Source of the DNA: Desulfobacteraceae bacterium | GTDB lineage: Bacteria; Desulfobacterota; Desulfobulbia; Desulfobulbales; Desulfobulbaceae | Length of the DNA stretch: 22,307 nucleotides | Reading direction: 5' to 3' | NCBI GenBank assembly: GCA_022837185.1 | Contig: JALHJD010000015.1 | Location: 1 to 22,307 of the forward strand | Shown here: piece by piece, positions 7,792 to 15,226 of the stretch | Layout: the number at the start of each line of letters is the position of its first letter | How positions within the stretch are numbered: position 1 is the stretch's first letter | Program-made: the position numbers and the translations under genes | Notes under the pieces: generated by a model | What the model was told of the DNA's origin: nothing | The model's database searches: none | What the model saw: the letters and a program-made list of their open reading frames with translations, nothing else

Positions 7792-8232
7792 ATGATACCC
7801 AAACGGATACTTCTCCTGGTCTCGGTCGCGGCTGTACTGGCACTTTGCGCTCCGGTCCTCGCCGGCGCCTACAACCTGATGGACCCGGAAGACCTCAAGG
7901 TTCGCCTGGACACCGGCCAGCCCTTGATCCTGGTCGACATCCAGCCGGTCAACGCCTATCGGGAGCATCATTTGTACGGGTCACTCGCCACCTACGCCTA
8001 TCCGGTGAAAACCGAGCTTGAGGGCCGGAGCCTCGACCAGGCCGTCAGTGTGTATGAAGCATACCGCCACGATATTGTCATCATCGGCCCCAGAGGCGGC
8101 AGAGCCGCGCAGCGGGCCCACGATTTCCTCGTCGGCAAAGGCATCCCCGAAGAACAGGTGTTTATACTCAGGGGCGGAATCAGTCAATGGCCGTACAGGG
8201 AGATGCTCCTCAATATACGGGGCGGCTGCTGA
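7792..8232 (+). CDS. exported rhodanese-like domain protein lacking the catalytic cysteine
   Basis: A 146-residue protein with a signal peptide (MIPKRILLLVSVAAVLALCAPVLAG, cleavage probably after LAG or AGA) and one rhodanese homology domain. The CH2A-like motif LILVDIQPVNAYREHHLYGSL is clear. In active enzymes the catalytic loop begins with Cys (CxxGxRS); here the aligned segment is GPRGGRA after DIVII, so the sulfur-carrying cysteine is replaced by glycine. The next family motifs (GIPEEQVFILRGGISQWP) are normal. Mature cysteines are limited to the very C-terminal residue. It therefore probably does not transfer sulfur and may be a binding or regulatory domain in the periplasm. GAGGA lies six bases before the ATG. 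It stands alone, convergent with the Roadblock gene. Confidence 0.88.
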   Translation: MIPKRILLLVSVAAVLALCAPVLAGAYNLMDPEDLKVRLDTGQPLILVDIQPVNAYREHHLYGSLATYAYPVKTELEGRSLDQAVSVYEAYRHDIVIIGPRGGRAAQRAHDFLVGKGIPEEQVFILRGGISQWPYREMLLNIRGGC

Positions 8233-8310
8233 CAGCCCCGGTGCCCGGCTCCCGGCCTGGGACCCCTCCCTCACGGCTGGGCGTCGGTCGGCCTTGCCGG
8301 GCCGCCGCCT

Positions 8311-8689
8311 TCACCGGGGATTGCCCGAAGGAACGGATGTGAAGAATTTGCCGAGCTCCCGCAGTATGTCGTCCTGCAGCATGGCAGCCGTGGCGGCGAC
8401 CAGGGAGCTGCTGGCCTGGGAATCACAGACGGCAATCAGCACTGCTCCCCTGGTCCAGGGGAAAGCAGACGATGGTGTACCTGTCAAAGCGGAAAATGGT
8501 CGATTTGATGTCCAGCTTGTTCATGCCCGCCATCTGAACCAGCCGGGAAAAATGCAGGGCGAGCTGTTCGACCCGCTCCTCCGGGAAGCCGTCACCTGCC
8601 TCCGCGCAGACCAGCCCGCCCTCCCTGGCAAAAATACAGGCTCTCAGGACTCCGGGAATAACGGATATCTCCTTCAGCAGACTTTTCAT
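8311..8689 (-). pseudogene. Roadblock/LC7 domain gene with a one-base frameshift
   Basis: The start MKSLLKEISVIPGVLRACIF, then EGGLVCAE, is the usual Roadblock/LC7 opening (helix, IPGV, strand, DG-like turn). As written, the frame ends at 8423 after 88 residues with an unrelated tail (SSADCRL). Removing one G from the GGGG run (minus strand, 8450-8447) lets FPLDQG continue as AVLIAVCDSQASSSLVAAT and then LQDDILRELGKFF, stopping at 8311. This gives exactly 125 residues, the normal size with the missing last strand and helix restored. It may be a true pseudogene, a programmed slip, or a sequencing error. The ATG overlaps the stop of the upstream DUF4388 gene (ATGA). Roadblock proteins of the MglB type regulate small Ras-like GTPases; none is in this window. 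Confidence 0.8.
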
Positions 8690-9420
8690 GCCCTATCCGG
8701 TCCGGCTTTCCCGCTCAAGACGGGCCGCAACTGCTCCACTATTTCGTCCACGGGGGACATCCCGTCAAGCAGCAGGCCGATGATCATGCCTGCTCCGGGA
8801 AGGATGAGCAGTGTTTCACCGTTCTGGAACACCAGTTGAATGCGGCTGGGCCCCCTGGCGTCGAGCACCTTGCGCATCTGAATGCCGCTGACGATGCAGT
8901 AGGTGATAAAATCCCCCAGCTTCAGGGTTTGGGATGACTGGGTGATGACATTCCCCTGACGGTTGAGAAAATAATAATGTCTGATCCCCCTGAGGGAGAC
9001 GATATGCCGGGCCACTCCCCGCACCACGGGGTCGGGATGGTCGGACCCGCCGTCGAACTGCGGGACTGCGCTTTCTCCGGCCGCCGCGGCGTCACCCCCC
9101 TCCTCGTCCCTCATCGTCGCGTAATCGAGGAGAATGCGGGCCAGGGGCTGCCTGATGCGATGCATCCTGTCCTCCGGCCTGTCGACATGCAGGGCGGGAT
9201 TTTCCCAGGACAATATCGCAAACGCCGCTTCCCTGCCCAGCGCCCCAAGGGACTGGGCATCGATCAGCACCCCGTCATTGAAAAACAGTCTTCCTTCGCG
9301 ATCTTCGGACCGGACTATCAACGTGCAGCTTTTCCGCTCCTGCTCCAGCATCTGCAGAAAGGAAGGAAGGGAAACCCCGCCGAACATACCGACCTGCCGT
9401 TCTCCTTCATTCAGCGCCAT
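8686..9420 (-). CDS. DUF4388 protein with a C-terminal Roadblock-like domain
   Basis: A 244-residue cytosolic protein. Residues about 10-80 match DUF4388 (PatA-like N-terminal domain): FGGVSLPSFLQMLEQERKSC, LIVRSEDREGRLFFNDGVLIDAQ, GREAAFAILSW. A short acidic/alanine linker (about 103-120) follows. The remainder (about 130-235: VVRGVARHIVSLRGIRHYYF, NRQGNVITQSS, ILPGAGMIIGLLLDG) has the helix-strand-strand layout of Roadblock/LC7 domains. DUF4388 proteins in Desulfobacterota and myxobacteria often sit with Roadblock or GTPase genes and two-component systems. The downstream Roadblock gene overlaps by four bases, so the two may pair. GGAACGGAA precedes the ATG. The DUF4388 call is firm; the Roadblock call is by pattern. 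Confidence 0.82.
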   Translation of the reverse strand: MALNEGERQVGMFGGVSLPSFLQMLEQERKSCTLIVRSEDREGRLFFNDGVLIDAQSLGALGREAAFAILSWENPALHVDRPEDRMHRIRQPLARILLDYATMRDEEGGDAAAAGESAVPQFDGGSDHPDPVVRGVARHIVSLRGIRHYYFLNRQGNVITQSSQTLKLGDFITYCIVSGIQMRKVLDARGPSRIQLVFQNGETLLILPGAGMIIGLLLDGMSPVDEIVEQLRPVLSGKAGPDRA

Positions 9421-9606
9421 GGTTTTCCGTTCCGTCCATCCCCATGTTGGTCACGTCCGACCCCTGGCGGGGACCAGCCCGAAATGCGGAAATGACAAAT
9501 TATTCGTATATGTTACTTTCATTGGATTCTTTTGAAAAGGAAAAATCCATCCTTGGCCGCGCCATGCCCGATCTCACCCCATGGTTGTGGAAGGGGACGC
9601 TTCCGG

Positions 9607-9625
9607 GGGCATGAACGTCATGCCC
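9607..9625. repeat. perfect 8-bp hairpin between sixA-like and DUF4388 genes
   Basis: GGGCATGA-ACG-TCATGCCC forms a perfect 8-bp stem with a 3-base loop, 25 bases beyond the sixA-like stop. No U-run follows on the minus strand, so termination would be weak. It could equally be a dimeric operator site upstream of the DUF4388 gene. Confidence 0.45.
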
Positions 9626-9649
9626 GGTCCACCCCTTTCTTTCAATCCC

Positions 9650-10138
9650 TCACCGGCGTGGGGAATCGAAGAAAACGAGGGTGCCCTGCGCCTCTTCTAT
9701 CTCCTCCCAGGAACGGACCCCAAAATCAAGGGCGACGATTCCGCAGGTCGGCACGTTTTCAAGCCGAAGCCGGCCGAGCAGATTGGCGAGTACGGTGGTT
9801 TCCGGATTGTGGCCGACCATGAGGACCTGGTCATGGCCGGCATCGATGGCGTGGATGACTTCCAGCAGCTTCATGGGATAGGCGTCGTATATGGCCTCGA
9901 CAACCCGGATCTCCCTCTCGGGCACGCCCAATTCCCCGGCAAGATAGACGGCCGTCGCATAGGCCCGCCGGGCCGGGCTGGAAACGACCAGATCAGGCTT
10001 TACCCCTCTTTCCAACAGCCGCCGGCCCATTTCCGGCGCGTTCATCTTCCCCCGTTTGTTCAGGGGCCTGTCGATATCCGCCAGGGAACTGTCTTTCCAG
10101 CTTGATTTGGCATGGCGGCAGAGAAGGAGGCGTTTCAT
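9650..10138 (-). CDS. sixA: SixA-like phosphohistidine phosphatase (histidine phosphatase superfamily)
   Basis: A 162-residue histidine phosphatase. The N-terminus MKRLLLCRHAKSSW carries the RH catalytic motif in the SixA form (RHAKS; Arg8, nucleophile His9). LADIDRPLNKRGK and VVSSPARRAYATA (Arg in the phosphate pocket, about residues 57-58) follow. MVGHNPE supplies the second catalytic His at about residue 110. In E. coli SixA dephosphorylates the phosphotransferase protein NPr/HPt domains; distant members act on other phosphoesters, so the substrate is open. The frame extends upstream to 10339 without coding character, and the ATG at 10138 gives the exact family N-terminus. It follows the CHAD gene by 157 bases; the two are often neighbours. 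Confidence 0.88.
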   Translation of the reverse strand: MKRLLLCRHAKSSWKDSSLADIDRPLNKRGKMNAPEMGRRLLERGVKPDLVVSSPARRAYATAVYLAGELGVPEREIRVVEAIYDAYPMKLLEVIHAIDAGHDQVLMVGHNPETTVLANLLGRLRLENVPTCGIVALDFGVRSWEEIEEAQGTLVFFDSPRR

Positions 10139-10295
10139 CGGTGCGCCGTTTCCGTTTCCGGCCCGCGCCGGAAGTTCGTACAGGCGGCCGGCTGGGGCGG
10201 GTGGGGCGCGGCGATGGTTTTCCGCCGCATGGTCCCCCGTTTTGCTTCCAGGGAGAAGCAGGCAGTGTCCCTGCCTTTGAGGGCGGCCATCCCTT

Positions 10296-11288
10296 TTACT
10301 CCCGGTGACCGGTCCCGGCGGAACGGTCCTGTTTGCCAATCAGTCTGCCGTACAGCCCGACATTGGCCGGCCGGGCGAATTCCCTGAAGCGCCTGTCGAA
10401 TTGCCGGCGGACCCTTTGCTGGTCATGATGCAGCCGGGCGAGCAGACCGCCCAGGGAGGCGGCCGTTTCCAGGTCCGCGCGGGAACCGGACCGCAAAGTC
10501 GCCAGGTGGTGCTCCAGGATTGCCTGCTGGACGGCCCGGTCATTGAAGTCCCCGAGGTTCTCCTGCAGCCGTTTCAACTGCCTGATGGCCGGGCCGATGT
10601 CTTCCCGGGGAAACAGGGAGGCCGAAAATTCAAGGAGATACCGGAGCTTCTTGCACCGGATTCGCAAACGGTGGAGCTTTTCCGGGGGAGAGGAGGAATG
10701 GATCTTCTTCCCCTCTCTGATGACGGTTCGGAACCTGCGCTGCAGGATTTCCCGGACCGCATCAAGCATCGGCCGGCCGGAAGGCCCGCTTTCTCCTCCG
10801 GATCGGTCCAAACATTCCTGCCAGGCTGTGATGAGCCGCCGGTACCTGGCCGAGGCGAGCTGGCGGATCAGCCTTTCCCGCTCTACGGCCCGCTGCGCCC
10901 TCAAGGCCGAGAAAAACGGGGTGAGCCCGGACCGCAGGCTCTCCGGCAGAAGGAGGGTGTACTGTTGTTCATGCCCCAGGCAGACATCCAGGTCCCTGAC
11001 CGGTCCGGTTACATGCCCGAGCCAGGCAAACTCCCGCCGGAACTTCCCGGTTTCCCTGACCGGCAGGGCATCCCGCATCTGCCCCAGGCCGGAGCGGGTC
11101 CGCCGCACGGCCACCCGGAAGTCGTGCAGATGCTCAATATCAAGGTCTTCGACAATACCCTTTGCGTTGCACCGCATCTTCTCCAGCAGTTCCCGGTACA
11201 CAGCCGTCATGGCTTGCCGGACCGACATTTCCGGGCGCAGCTCCACGTGGAACCCGGAACCGCAATCAAGGGGGGCCCGGTCCGCCAT
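10296..11288 (-). CDS. CHAD domain protein (polyphosphate-binding type)
   Basis: A 330-residue protein made almost entirely of a CHAD domain (conserved histidine alpha-helical domain), which binds inorganic polyphosphate through conserved His, Arg and Lys residues. The first half has EHLHDFRVAVRRTRSGL (about residues 52-68) and GPVRDLDVCL. The second half repeats the pattern as EKLHRLRIRCKKLRYLLEF and LKRLQENLGDFND, the internal duplication typical of the fold. The protein is rich in Arg and Lys. No CYTH domain is fused to it. The frame is open back to 11420, overlapping argJ, but the ATG at 11288 has GGAG six bases upstream and avoids the overlap. The sixA-like gene lies downstream and two polyphosphate kinases lie 4 kb away. 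Confidence 0.9.
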   Translation of the reverse strand: MADRAPLDCGSGFHVELRPEMSVRQAMTAVYRELLEKMRCNAKGIVEDLDIEHLHDFRVAVRRTRSGLGQMRDALPVRETGKFRREFAWLGHVTGPVRDLDVCLGHEQQYTLLLPESLRSGLTPFFSALRAQRAVERERLIRQLASARYRRLITAWQECLDRSGGESGPSGRPMLDAVREILQRRFRTVIREGKKIHSSSPPEKLHRLRIRCKKLRYLLEFSASLFPREDIGPAIRQLKRLQENLGDFNDRAVQQAILEHHLATLRSGSRADLETAASLGGLLARLHHDQQRVRRQFDRRFREFARPANVGLYGRLIGKQDRSAGTGHRE

Positions 11289-11328
11289 ATCCGTCTCCGC
11301 GCTGCAGAGGGATGTTGCCGCCCCGGAC

Positions 11329-12513
11329 TCAGGACCTGTAATCGGCGTTGATTCTGACATAATCGAGCGACAGGTCGCAGGTATGAACTTCCGCCGTCCC
11401 CAACCCGTCCTGCAGGTCAACGGTCACCGTGAAGCGGTCCTGCCGCAGCACGGCGGTACACGCCTCTTCCGCCGCGGCGCCGAGACCTGCACCGTCCCTG
11501 ACCATCTGCGCGTCGTCGAAATAAATGGCGACCTTTTCCGGATCAAACAGGCAGCCCGACCGGCCCAGGGCGGCCATGATGCGCCCCCAGTTGGCGTCCT
11601 CGCCGAAAAAGGCGGTCTTGACCAGGGCCGAATTGGCAATGGTCTGGGCTGCCGCCATCGCTCCCTCGTCATCCCGGGCGCCGATGACCCGGATGGTCAC
11701 CAGCTTGGTTGCCCCCTCGCCGTCGGCGACGATCTGGATGGCCAGATCACGGCAGATGTCGAGGACGGCGGCCTCGAGGGCCTCGCGGCCCTGGGGATTT
11801 TCCTCGTCTATCCAGGTATTGCCGGCCGCGCCGTTGGCCAGCGCCAGCACCATGTCATTGGTGCTGGTATCGCCGTCCACCGTGATCCTGTTGAACGTCA
11901 GGTCGACGCATCGCCGCACCACGGCCTGCAGCTCCTGGAAGACAATCTGGGCGTCGGTCATGATAAAACAGAGCATGGTGGCCATATCGGGCATGATCAT
12001 GCCCGATCCCTTGGCGATTCCGAGCAGGGAGACCTCGACCCCGTCGATTTCAACCTGCCTGGCGGAGGTCTTGGGGACCGTATCGGTGGTCATGACCGCC
12101 CTCGCCACATCGTCGAATCCCTCGGGGGACAGGCTCCGAACCAGCTGCGGGACGGCGGCCTCGAACGGCTTGAGGTCCATCGGCTGGCCGATGACCCCGG
12201 TGGAGGCAACCTGAACCAGTTTCTCGTCGATGCCGAGCTCCCGGGCGGCAACGGCGCTGGCGGCCACTGCTGTTTCCATGCCCTGCGGGCCGTTGCAGGC
12301 ATTGGCATTGCCGCTGTTGATGAGCACCGCCTGGGCCCTGCCCTGACCGAGGCGCTCCATGTCCAGGAGCAGAGGGGCGGCCTTGATCTTGTTGGTGGTA
12401 AAGACCCCGGTTGCCACCGCCGGCACCTCCGAATAAATCAAAGCCAGGTCCAGCCTGTCCTTGTAGCGGATGCCGGCCGCCATGGCCGCGGCGGAAAATC
12501 CCTTAATGTTCAT
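11329..12513 (-). CDS. argJ: bifunctional ornithine acetyltransferase / N-acetylglutamate synthase
   Basis: ArgJ catalyses the first and fifth steps of the cyclic arginine pathway: acetyl-CoA plus glutamate to N-acetylglutamate, and transfer of acetyl from N-acetylornithine to glutamate. At 394 residues it is normal length. Visible motifs: INSGNANACNGPQG (65-78), STGVIGQPMDLKP (104-116), MTTDTVPK (141-148), the self-cleavage site KGSGMIMPDMATML (168-181, cut between Ala178 and Thr179; Thr is the nucleophile), TVDGDTSTNDM, and the end CDLSLDYVRINADYRS with the Y-x-x-x-N-A-x-Y-x-x family ending. GGAGG precedes the ATG by five bases. No other arg gene is in the window. A strong promoter lies about 175 bases upstream. 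Confidence 0.97.
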   Translation of the reverse strand: MNIKGFSAAAMAAGIRYKDRLDLALIYSEVPAVATGVFTTNKIKAAPLLLDMERLGQGRAQAVLINSGNANACNGPQGMETAVAASAVAARELGIDEKLVQVASTGVIGQPMDLKPFEAAVPQLVRSLSPEGFDDVARAVMTTDTVPKTSARQVEIDGVEVSLLGIAKGSGMIMPDMATMLCFIMTDAQIVFQELQAVVRRCVDLTFNRITVDGDTSTNDMVLALANGAAGNTWIDEENPQGREALEAAVLDICRDLAIQIVADGEGATKLVTIRVIGARDDEGAMAAAQTIANSALVKTAFFGEDANWGRIMAALGRSGCLFDPEKVAIYFDDAQMVRDGAGLGAAAEEACTAVLRQDRFTVTVDLQDGLGTAEVHTCDLSLDYVRINADYRS

Positions 12514-12596
12514 GGAGCCTCCGGATTGAATTTACGAAAAGGGTCGCCTCTACTTATCGCCCGTTTGCCGGCCGCCAGGACGGTACGCGGGCTGTC

Positions 12597-12617
12597 GCGG
12601 CGGCAGCGGGCCGCCGC
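12597..12617. repeat. 8-bp GC hairpin in the argJ leader
   Basis: GCGGCGGC-AGCGG-GCCGCCGC forms a perfect 8-bp stem with a 5-base loop inside the presumed argJ 5' untranslated region. No U-run follows on the minus strand, so it does not look like an ordinary attenuator terminator; it may simply reflect the GC-rich sequence. Confidence 0.35.
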
Positions 12618-12687
12618 CGGGCCGGGCAGCGGTGACAGCCTGCTGCCTGGACATCGGCGGGTTTCCGCACATGGCCGAAACTGTCTC

Positions 12688-12715
12688 ATTATAACGACAA
12701 ACAGCTTCCCGGCAA
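12688..12715 (-). promoter_or_regulatory. sigma-70-like promoter for argJ
   Basis: On the minus strand TTGCCG (12715-12710), 16 bases, and a perfect TATAAT (12693-12688) form a good promoter. Transcription would start near 12681, about 168 bases before the argJ start codon, leaving a long leader. I could not recognise an ARG box or a known riboswitch in it. Confidence 0.6.
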
Positions 12716-12791
12716 TGTCTATTTCCTGTACAGTTTAACAGAAAAGGATTGAAAAGAAAAACAGAGACCTTCTCCCCGGGCAACATTTTTC

Positions 12792-12820
12792 TTGACCCAC
12801 GATGGCGAATCAGGGATGAT
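12792..12820 (+). promoter_or_regulatory. possible sigma-70 promoter for cls
   Basis: TTGACC (12792-12797), 17 bases, GATGAT (12815-12820) match five and four of six consensus bases, with an AT-rich run just downstream. It lies about 40 bases before the cls ATG, a normal distance. The ATG itself has no clear Shine-Dalgarno sequence. Confidence 0.4.
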
Positions 12821-12861
12821 ATGTTATTTATTTTATTTCTATTTGATGCCGACCGCGCCCC

Positions 12862-14322
12862 ATGGAGAAATTTTCCTGGACCCTGACCGCTTCCATATTT
12901 CTTGCCGACCTGTTGATCCGGATCGTCCTGTCCCTGCGGGTCATCATGCGCAAGAGGGAGGCCAGCGTCACCCTCGCCTGGCTGGTGGTCATACTCCTTC
13001 TTCCCTTTCTCGGGGCAGTGATCTATCTCCTCCTCGGCGAAAACAGGCTCGGCCAGAAGCGGGCGGCGCACGCCGCCGACAACGTACCGCTTTTCAAGAA
13101 ATGGGTCACCAGCCTGGAGCATCGGATCCAGGCGGAATGGAACCATGTCAACCCCCAGTGCCGGCCGGTGGAGATCCAGGCAAGCCGGGTTTTCGGTCTC
13201 CCGACCCTGCCCGGCAACAGACTCGAACTGATTGATAATCCGGCCGCCTTTTTCCGGTCCCTGACGGCCGACATTGACCGGGCCCGGAAAAGCTGTTTCC
13301 TCGAATTTTACATCTGGGAGGAAGGCGGTCTGGCCGACGATATCGCCGAGGCCGTCCTGCGGGCCGCGGCCCGGGGTGTGACCTGCAGAGTACTGCTTGA
13401 TTCCATCGGCAGCGCCGATTTCCTGAAAAGCGGCCTGGCCGGAAAAATGAAAGCCCGGGGCATCGAGATCGTCGAAGCCCTGCCGGCCGGTATATTCCGC
13501 GCCGTTTTTGTCCGGATCGATCTGCGCAATCACCGGAAAATAGCGATCATCGACGGGGAAACAGCTTACACCGGCAGCCAGAACCTGGTTGACCCCCTCG
13601 ACTTCAAAAAAAATGAAAACGTCGGGAAATGGATCGATACCATGGTCCGGGTTCAGGGACCGGTGGTGGAGGCGATGACGGCGACGTTCTTTTACGACTG
13701 GTTCATTGAAAGCGCCGTCAGCCTGGAGGAGCTCGACAAAATCGCCAGGATCCCCCGGGTCGAGCCGGCCGGCGACGCGCTGGTCCAGCTTGTTCCATCA
13801 GGCCCCGGCTTTGAACAGGGGGGAATCCATGACCTCCTGTTGACGACAATCTATGCGGCCCGCAGTGAGCTCATCATCACTTCCCCCTACTTCGTCCCGG
13901 ACAATGCCATTCTTGCCGCACTCAAGTCCGCGTCCCAGAGAGGAGTCGACGTATCCATCATCGTGCCGGAAAAAAACGACTCCAGGCTGGTGGATTACGC
14001 CAGCCGGGCCCGGTACGGCGAACTGACCCGCAGCGGGGTGAAAATCCTGAAATTCCGGGAGGGCCTGCTGCATTCCAAAACCATCACCGTGGATAACGAT
14101 TTCAGCCTCATCGGTTCGGTCAACCTGGACATGCGCAGTTTCTGGCTGAATTTCGAACTGTCGCTGTTTGTCTACAACAGGGAATTCACGGAAAAGCTGA
14201 GGAATGTCCAGCTGCGCTACATCAAGCAGGCCCGGCGGCTTGACCCGGATCACTTTGCCCGGCGCTCGTTCGGCGAACGGTTCATGGAAAACACCGCCCT
14301 GCTCCTTGGACCGCTTCTGTAA
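12862..14322 (+). CDS. cls: cardiolipin synthase (phospholipase D family, ClsA type)
   Basis: A 486-residue membrane enzyme that condenses two phosphatidylglycerols (or related lipids) into cardiolipin. Two N-terminal helices (about residues 10-28 and 36-58: SVTLAWLVVILLLPFLGAVI) anchor it, followed by LLGENRLG, typical of ClsA. Both HKD catalytic motifs are intact: NHRKIAIIDGETAYTGSQN (His224, Lys226, Asp231) and LHSKTITVDNDFSLIGSVN (His404, Lys406, Asp411). DLLLTTIYAARSELIITSPYFVPD is also family-typical, as is the C-terminal LDMRSFWLNFELSLFVY. Length is normal. The phosphodiesterase gene begins 35 bases downstream, so they may be cotranscribed. Confidence 0.95.
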   Translation: MEKFSWTLTASIFLADLLIRIVLSLRVIMRKREASVTLAWLVVILLLPFLGAVIYLLLGENRLGQKRAAHAADNVPLFKKWVTSLEHRIQAEWNHVNPQCRPVEIQASRVFGLPTLPGNRLELIDNPAAFFRSLTADIDRARKSCFLEFYIWEEGGLADDIAEAVLRAAARGVTCRVLLDSIGSADFLKSGLAGKMKARGIEIVEALPAGIFRAVFVRIDLRNHRKIAIIDGETAYTGSQNLVDPLDFKKNENVGKWIDTMVRVQGPVVEAMTATFFYDWFIESAVSLEELDKIARIPRVEPAGDALVQLVPSGPGFEQGGIHDLLLTTIYAARSELIITSPYFVPDNAILAALKSASQRGVDVSIIVPEKNDSRLVDYASRARYGELTRSGVKILKFREGLLHSKTITVDNDFSLIGSVNLDMRSFWLNFELSLFVYNREFTEKLRNVQLRYIKQARRLDPDHFARRSFGERFMENTALLLGPLL

Positions 14323-14357
14323 CATTTCTTCTGATCAATGTATTGCACGGGCCGCCA

Positions 14358-15080
14358 ATGCCGACAAAAATTCTCCTCCTCAGCGACATTCACGGCAACT
14401 TTCCCGCCCTGGCTGAAATTGACCGCCGGTGCCGGGGGGAGGGCATCGATATCATCCTCAACTGCGGCGACGCAACCGTGTACGCCCCCTTTCCCAACGA
14501 AACGCTGCACTGGCTGCGGGAACACCAGGCTGTCTCCATCCTCGGCAACACCGACACCAAGGTGCTCAGGCTGCTGGAAGGAGGATCGTTCAAAAAGCCC
14601 CGCAAGGCGGAAAAACGGATCATGTACGAGTGGACCGCCGGACAGTTGAGGGCGGAAAACCGGGAATACCTGGCCGCCATGCCCAACCGGGCCCGTCTTG
14701 TTGTCGAAGGGTTCCGGATCGGCCTGTTCCACGGCAGCCCGGACGACGACAATGAATTTCTCTTCGCCGACACACCGGCGAGCAGATTCCGGGACCTGGC
14801 CGCCCGGACGGACTGCGACATCCTTGTCAGCGGCCATTCCCACACCCCGTACCATAAAGTGATCGACAGGGTCCACTTCCTCAATCCCGGCTCGGTTGGA
14901 CGGATGTTCGACGGCAGCCCCGAGGCCTCCTATGGCGTGCTCGAACTGTCACCGGGCACCATCGGGATCAGCCTGCGCCGCTGCCCCTATCCGATCGACG
15001 AAGTGATCGACCGGCACCGGCGGAACCGCCTGCCGCCGATCTACGAAGAAATGTACCGTACCGGCCGCAAACTGAACTGA
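14358..15080 (+). CDS. calcineurin-like metallophosphoesterase (YfcE/MJ0936-like)
   Basis: A 240-residue two-metal phosphoesterase. The motifs appear in order: SDIHGN (D-x-H, residues 9-14), LNCGDATV (GD), LGNTDTK (GN-x-D, Asn ligand), LFHGSPDD (His ligand) and VSGHSHTPY (GHxH). NPGSVGRMFDGSPEASYGVLEL then follows, as in YfcE-type enzymes. These proteins hydrolyse phosphodiesters in vitro; the natural substrate is often unknown. An upstream in-frame TTG at 14343 is possible, but the ATG at 14358 begins directly with PTKILLLSDIHGN. It sits between cls and the polyphosphate kinases. The 146 bases after it hold no gene, only an AT-rich stretch around 15135-15180 that may carry the next promoter. 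Confidence 0.9.
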   Translation: MPTKILLLSDIHGNFPALAEIDRRCRGEGIDIILNCGDATVYAPFPNETLHWLREHQAVSILGNTDTKVLRLLEGGSFKKPRKAEKRIMYEWTAGQLRAENREYLAAMPNRARLVVEGFRIGLFHGSPDDDNEFLFADTPASRFRDLAARTDCDILVSGHSHTPYHKVIDRVHFLNPGSVGRMFDGSPEASYGVLELSPGTIGISLRRCPYPIDEVIDRHRRNRLPPIYEEMYRTGRKLN

Positions 15081-15226
15081 CTGCCGGAAGTGCGCCCCCT
15101 CTCCGGTGTCCGATTTTCCCCTCTCAGGACGCGGAAAATTGTACTTTATTTCAAATTTATGGTAGGCTGAGAATTTATCGCACTCCATCTTCCACATGCA
15201 GCAACAGTCCGATCCCGGAGGCAGGA

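Larger units (their letters stand above)
12514..12861. other. divergent intergenic region between argJ and cls
   Basis: These 348 bases hold the argJ leader with its hairpin, the argJ promoter on the minus strand and a cls promoter on the plus strand. A 40-codon minus-strand frame (12672-12550, starting MCGNPPMSRQQ, rich in Pro, Gly and Arg) lies in the argJ leader. It has no ribosome binding site and I do not call it a gene. The stretch 12730-12850 is AT-rich. Confidence 0.5.

Noticed and set aside
10139..10339. Longer N-terminus of the SixA-like gene
   Set aside because: The additional 67 residues are Pro/Arg-rich and unlike the family; MKRLLLCRHA at 10138 is the expected first strand.
12550..12672. 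40-codon minus-strand gene in the argJ leader
   Set aside because: No ribosome binding site, compositional bias from GC-rich hairpin DNA, and no recognised family; kept only as a low-interest observation.
10543..12738. Very long plus-strand open frame (731 codons)
   Set aside because: It runs antisense to the CHAD and argJ genes, has low-complexity Arg/Ser/Pro composition and matches no family; the minus-strand genes have clear motifs and start sites.
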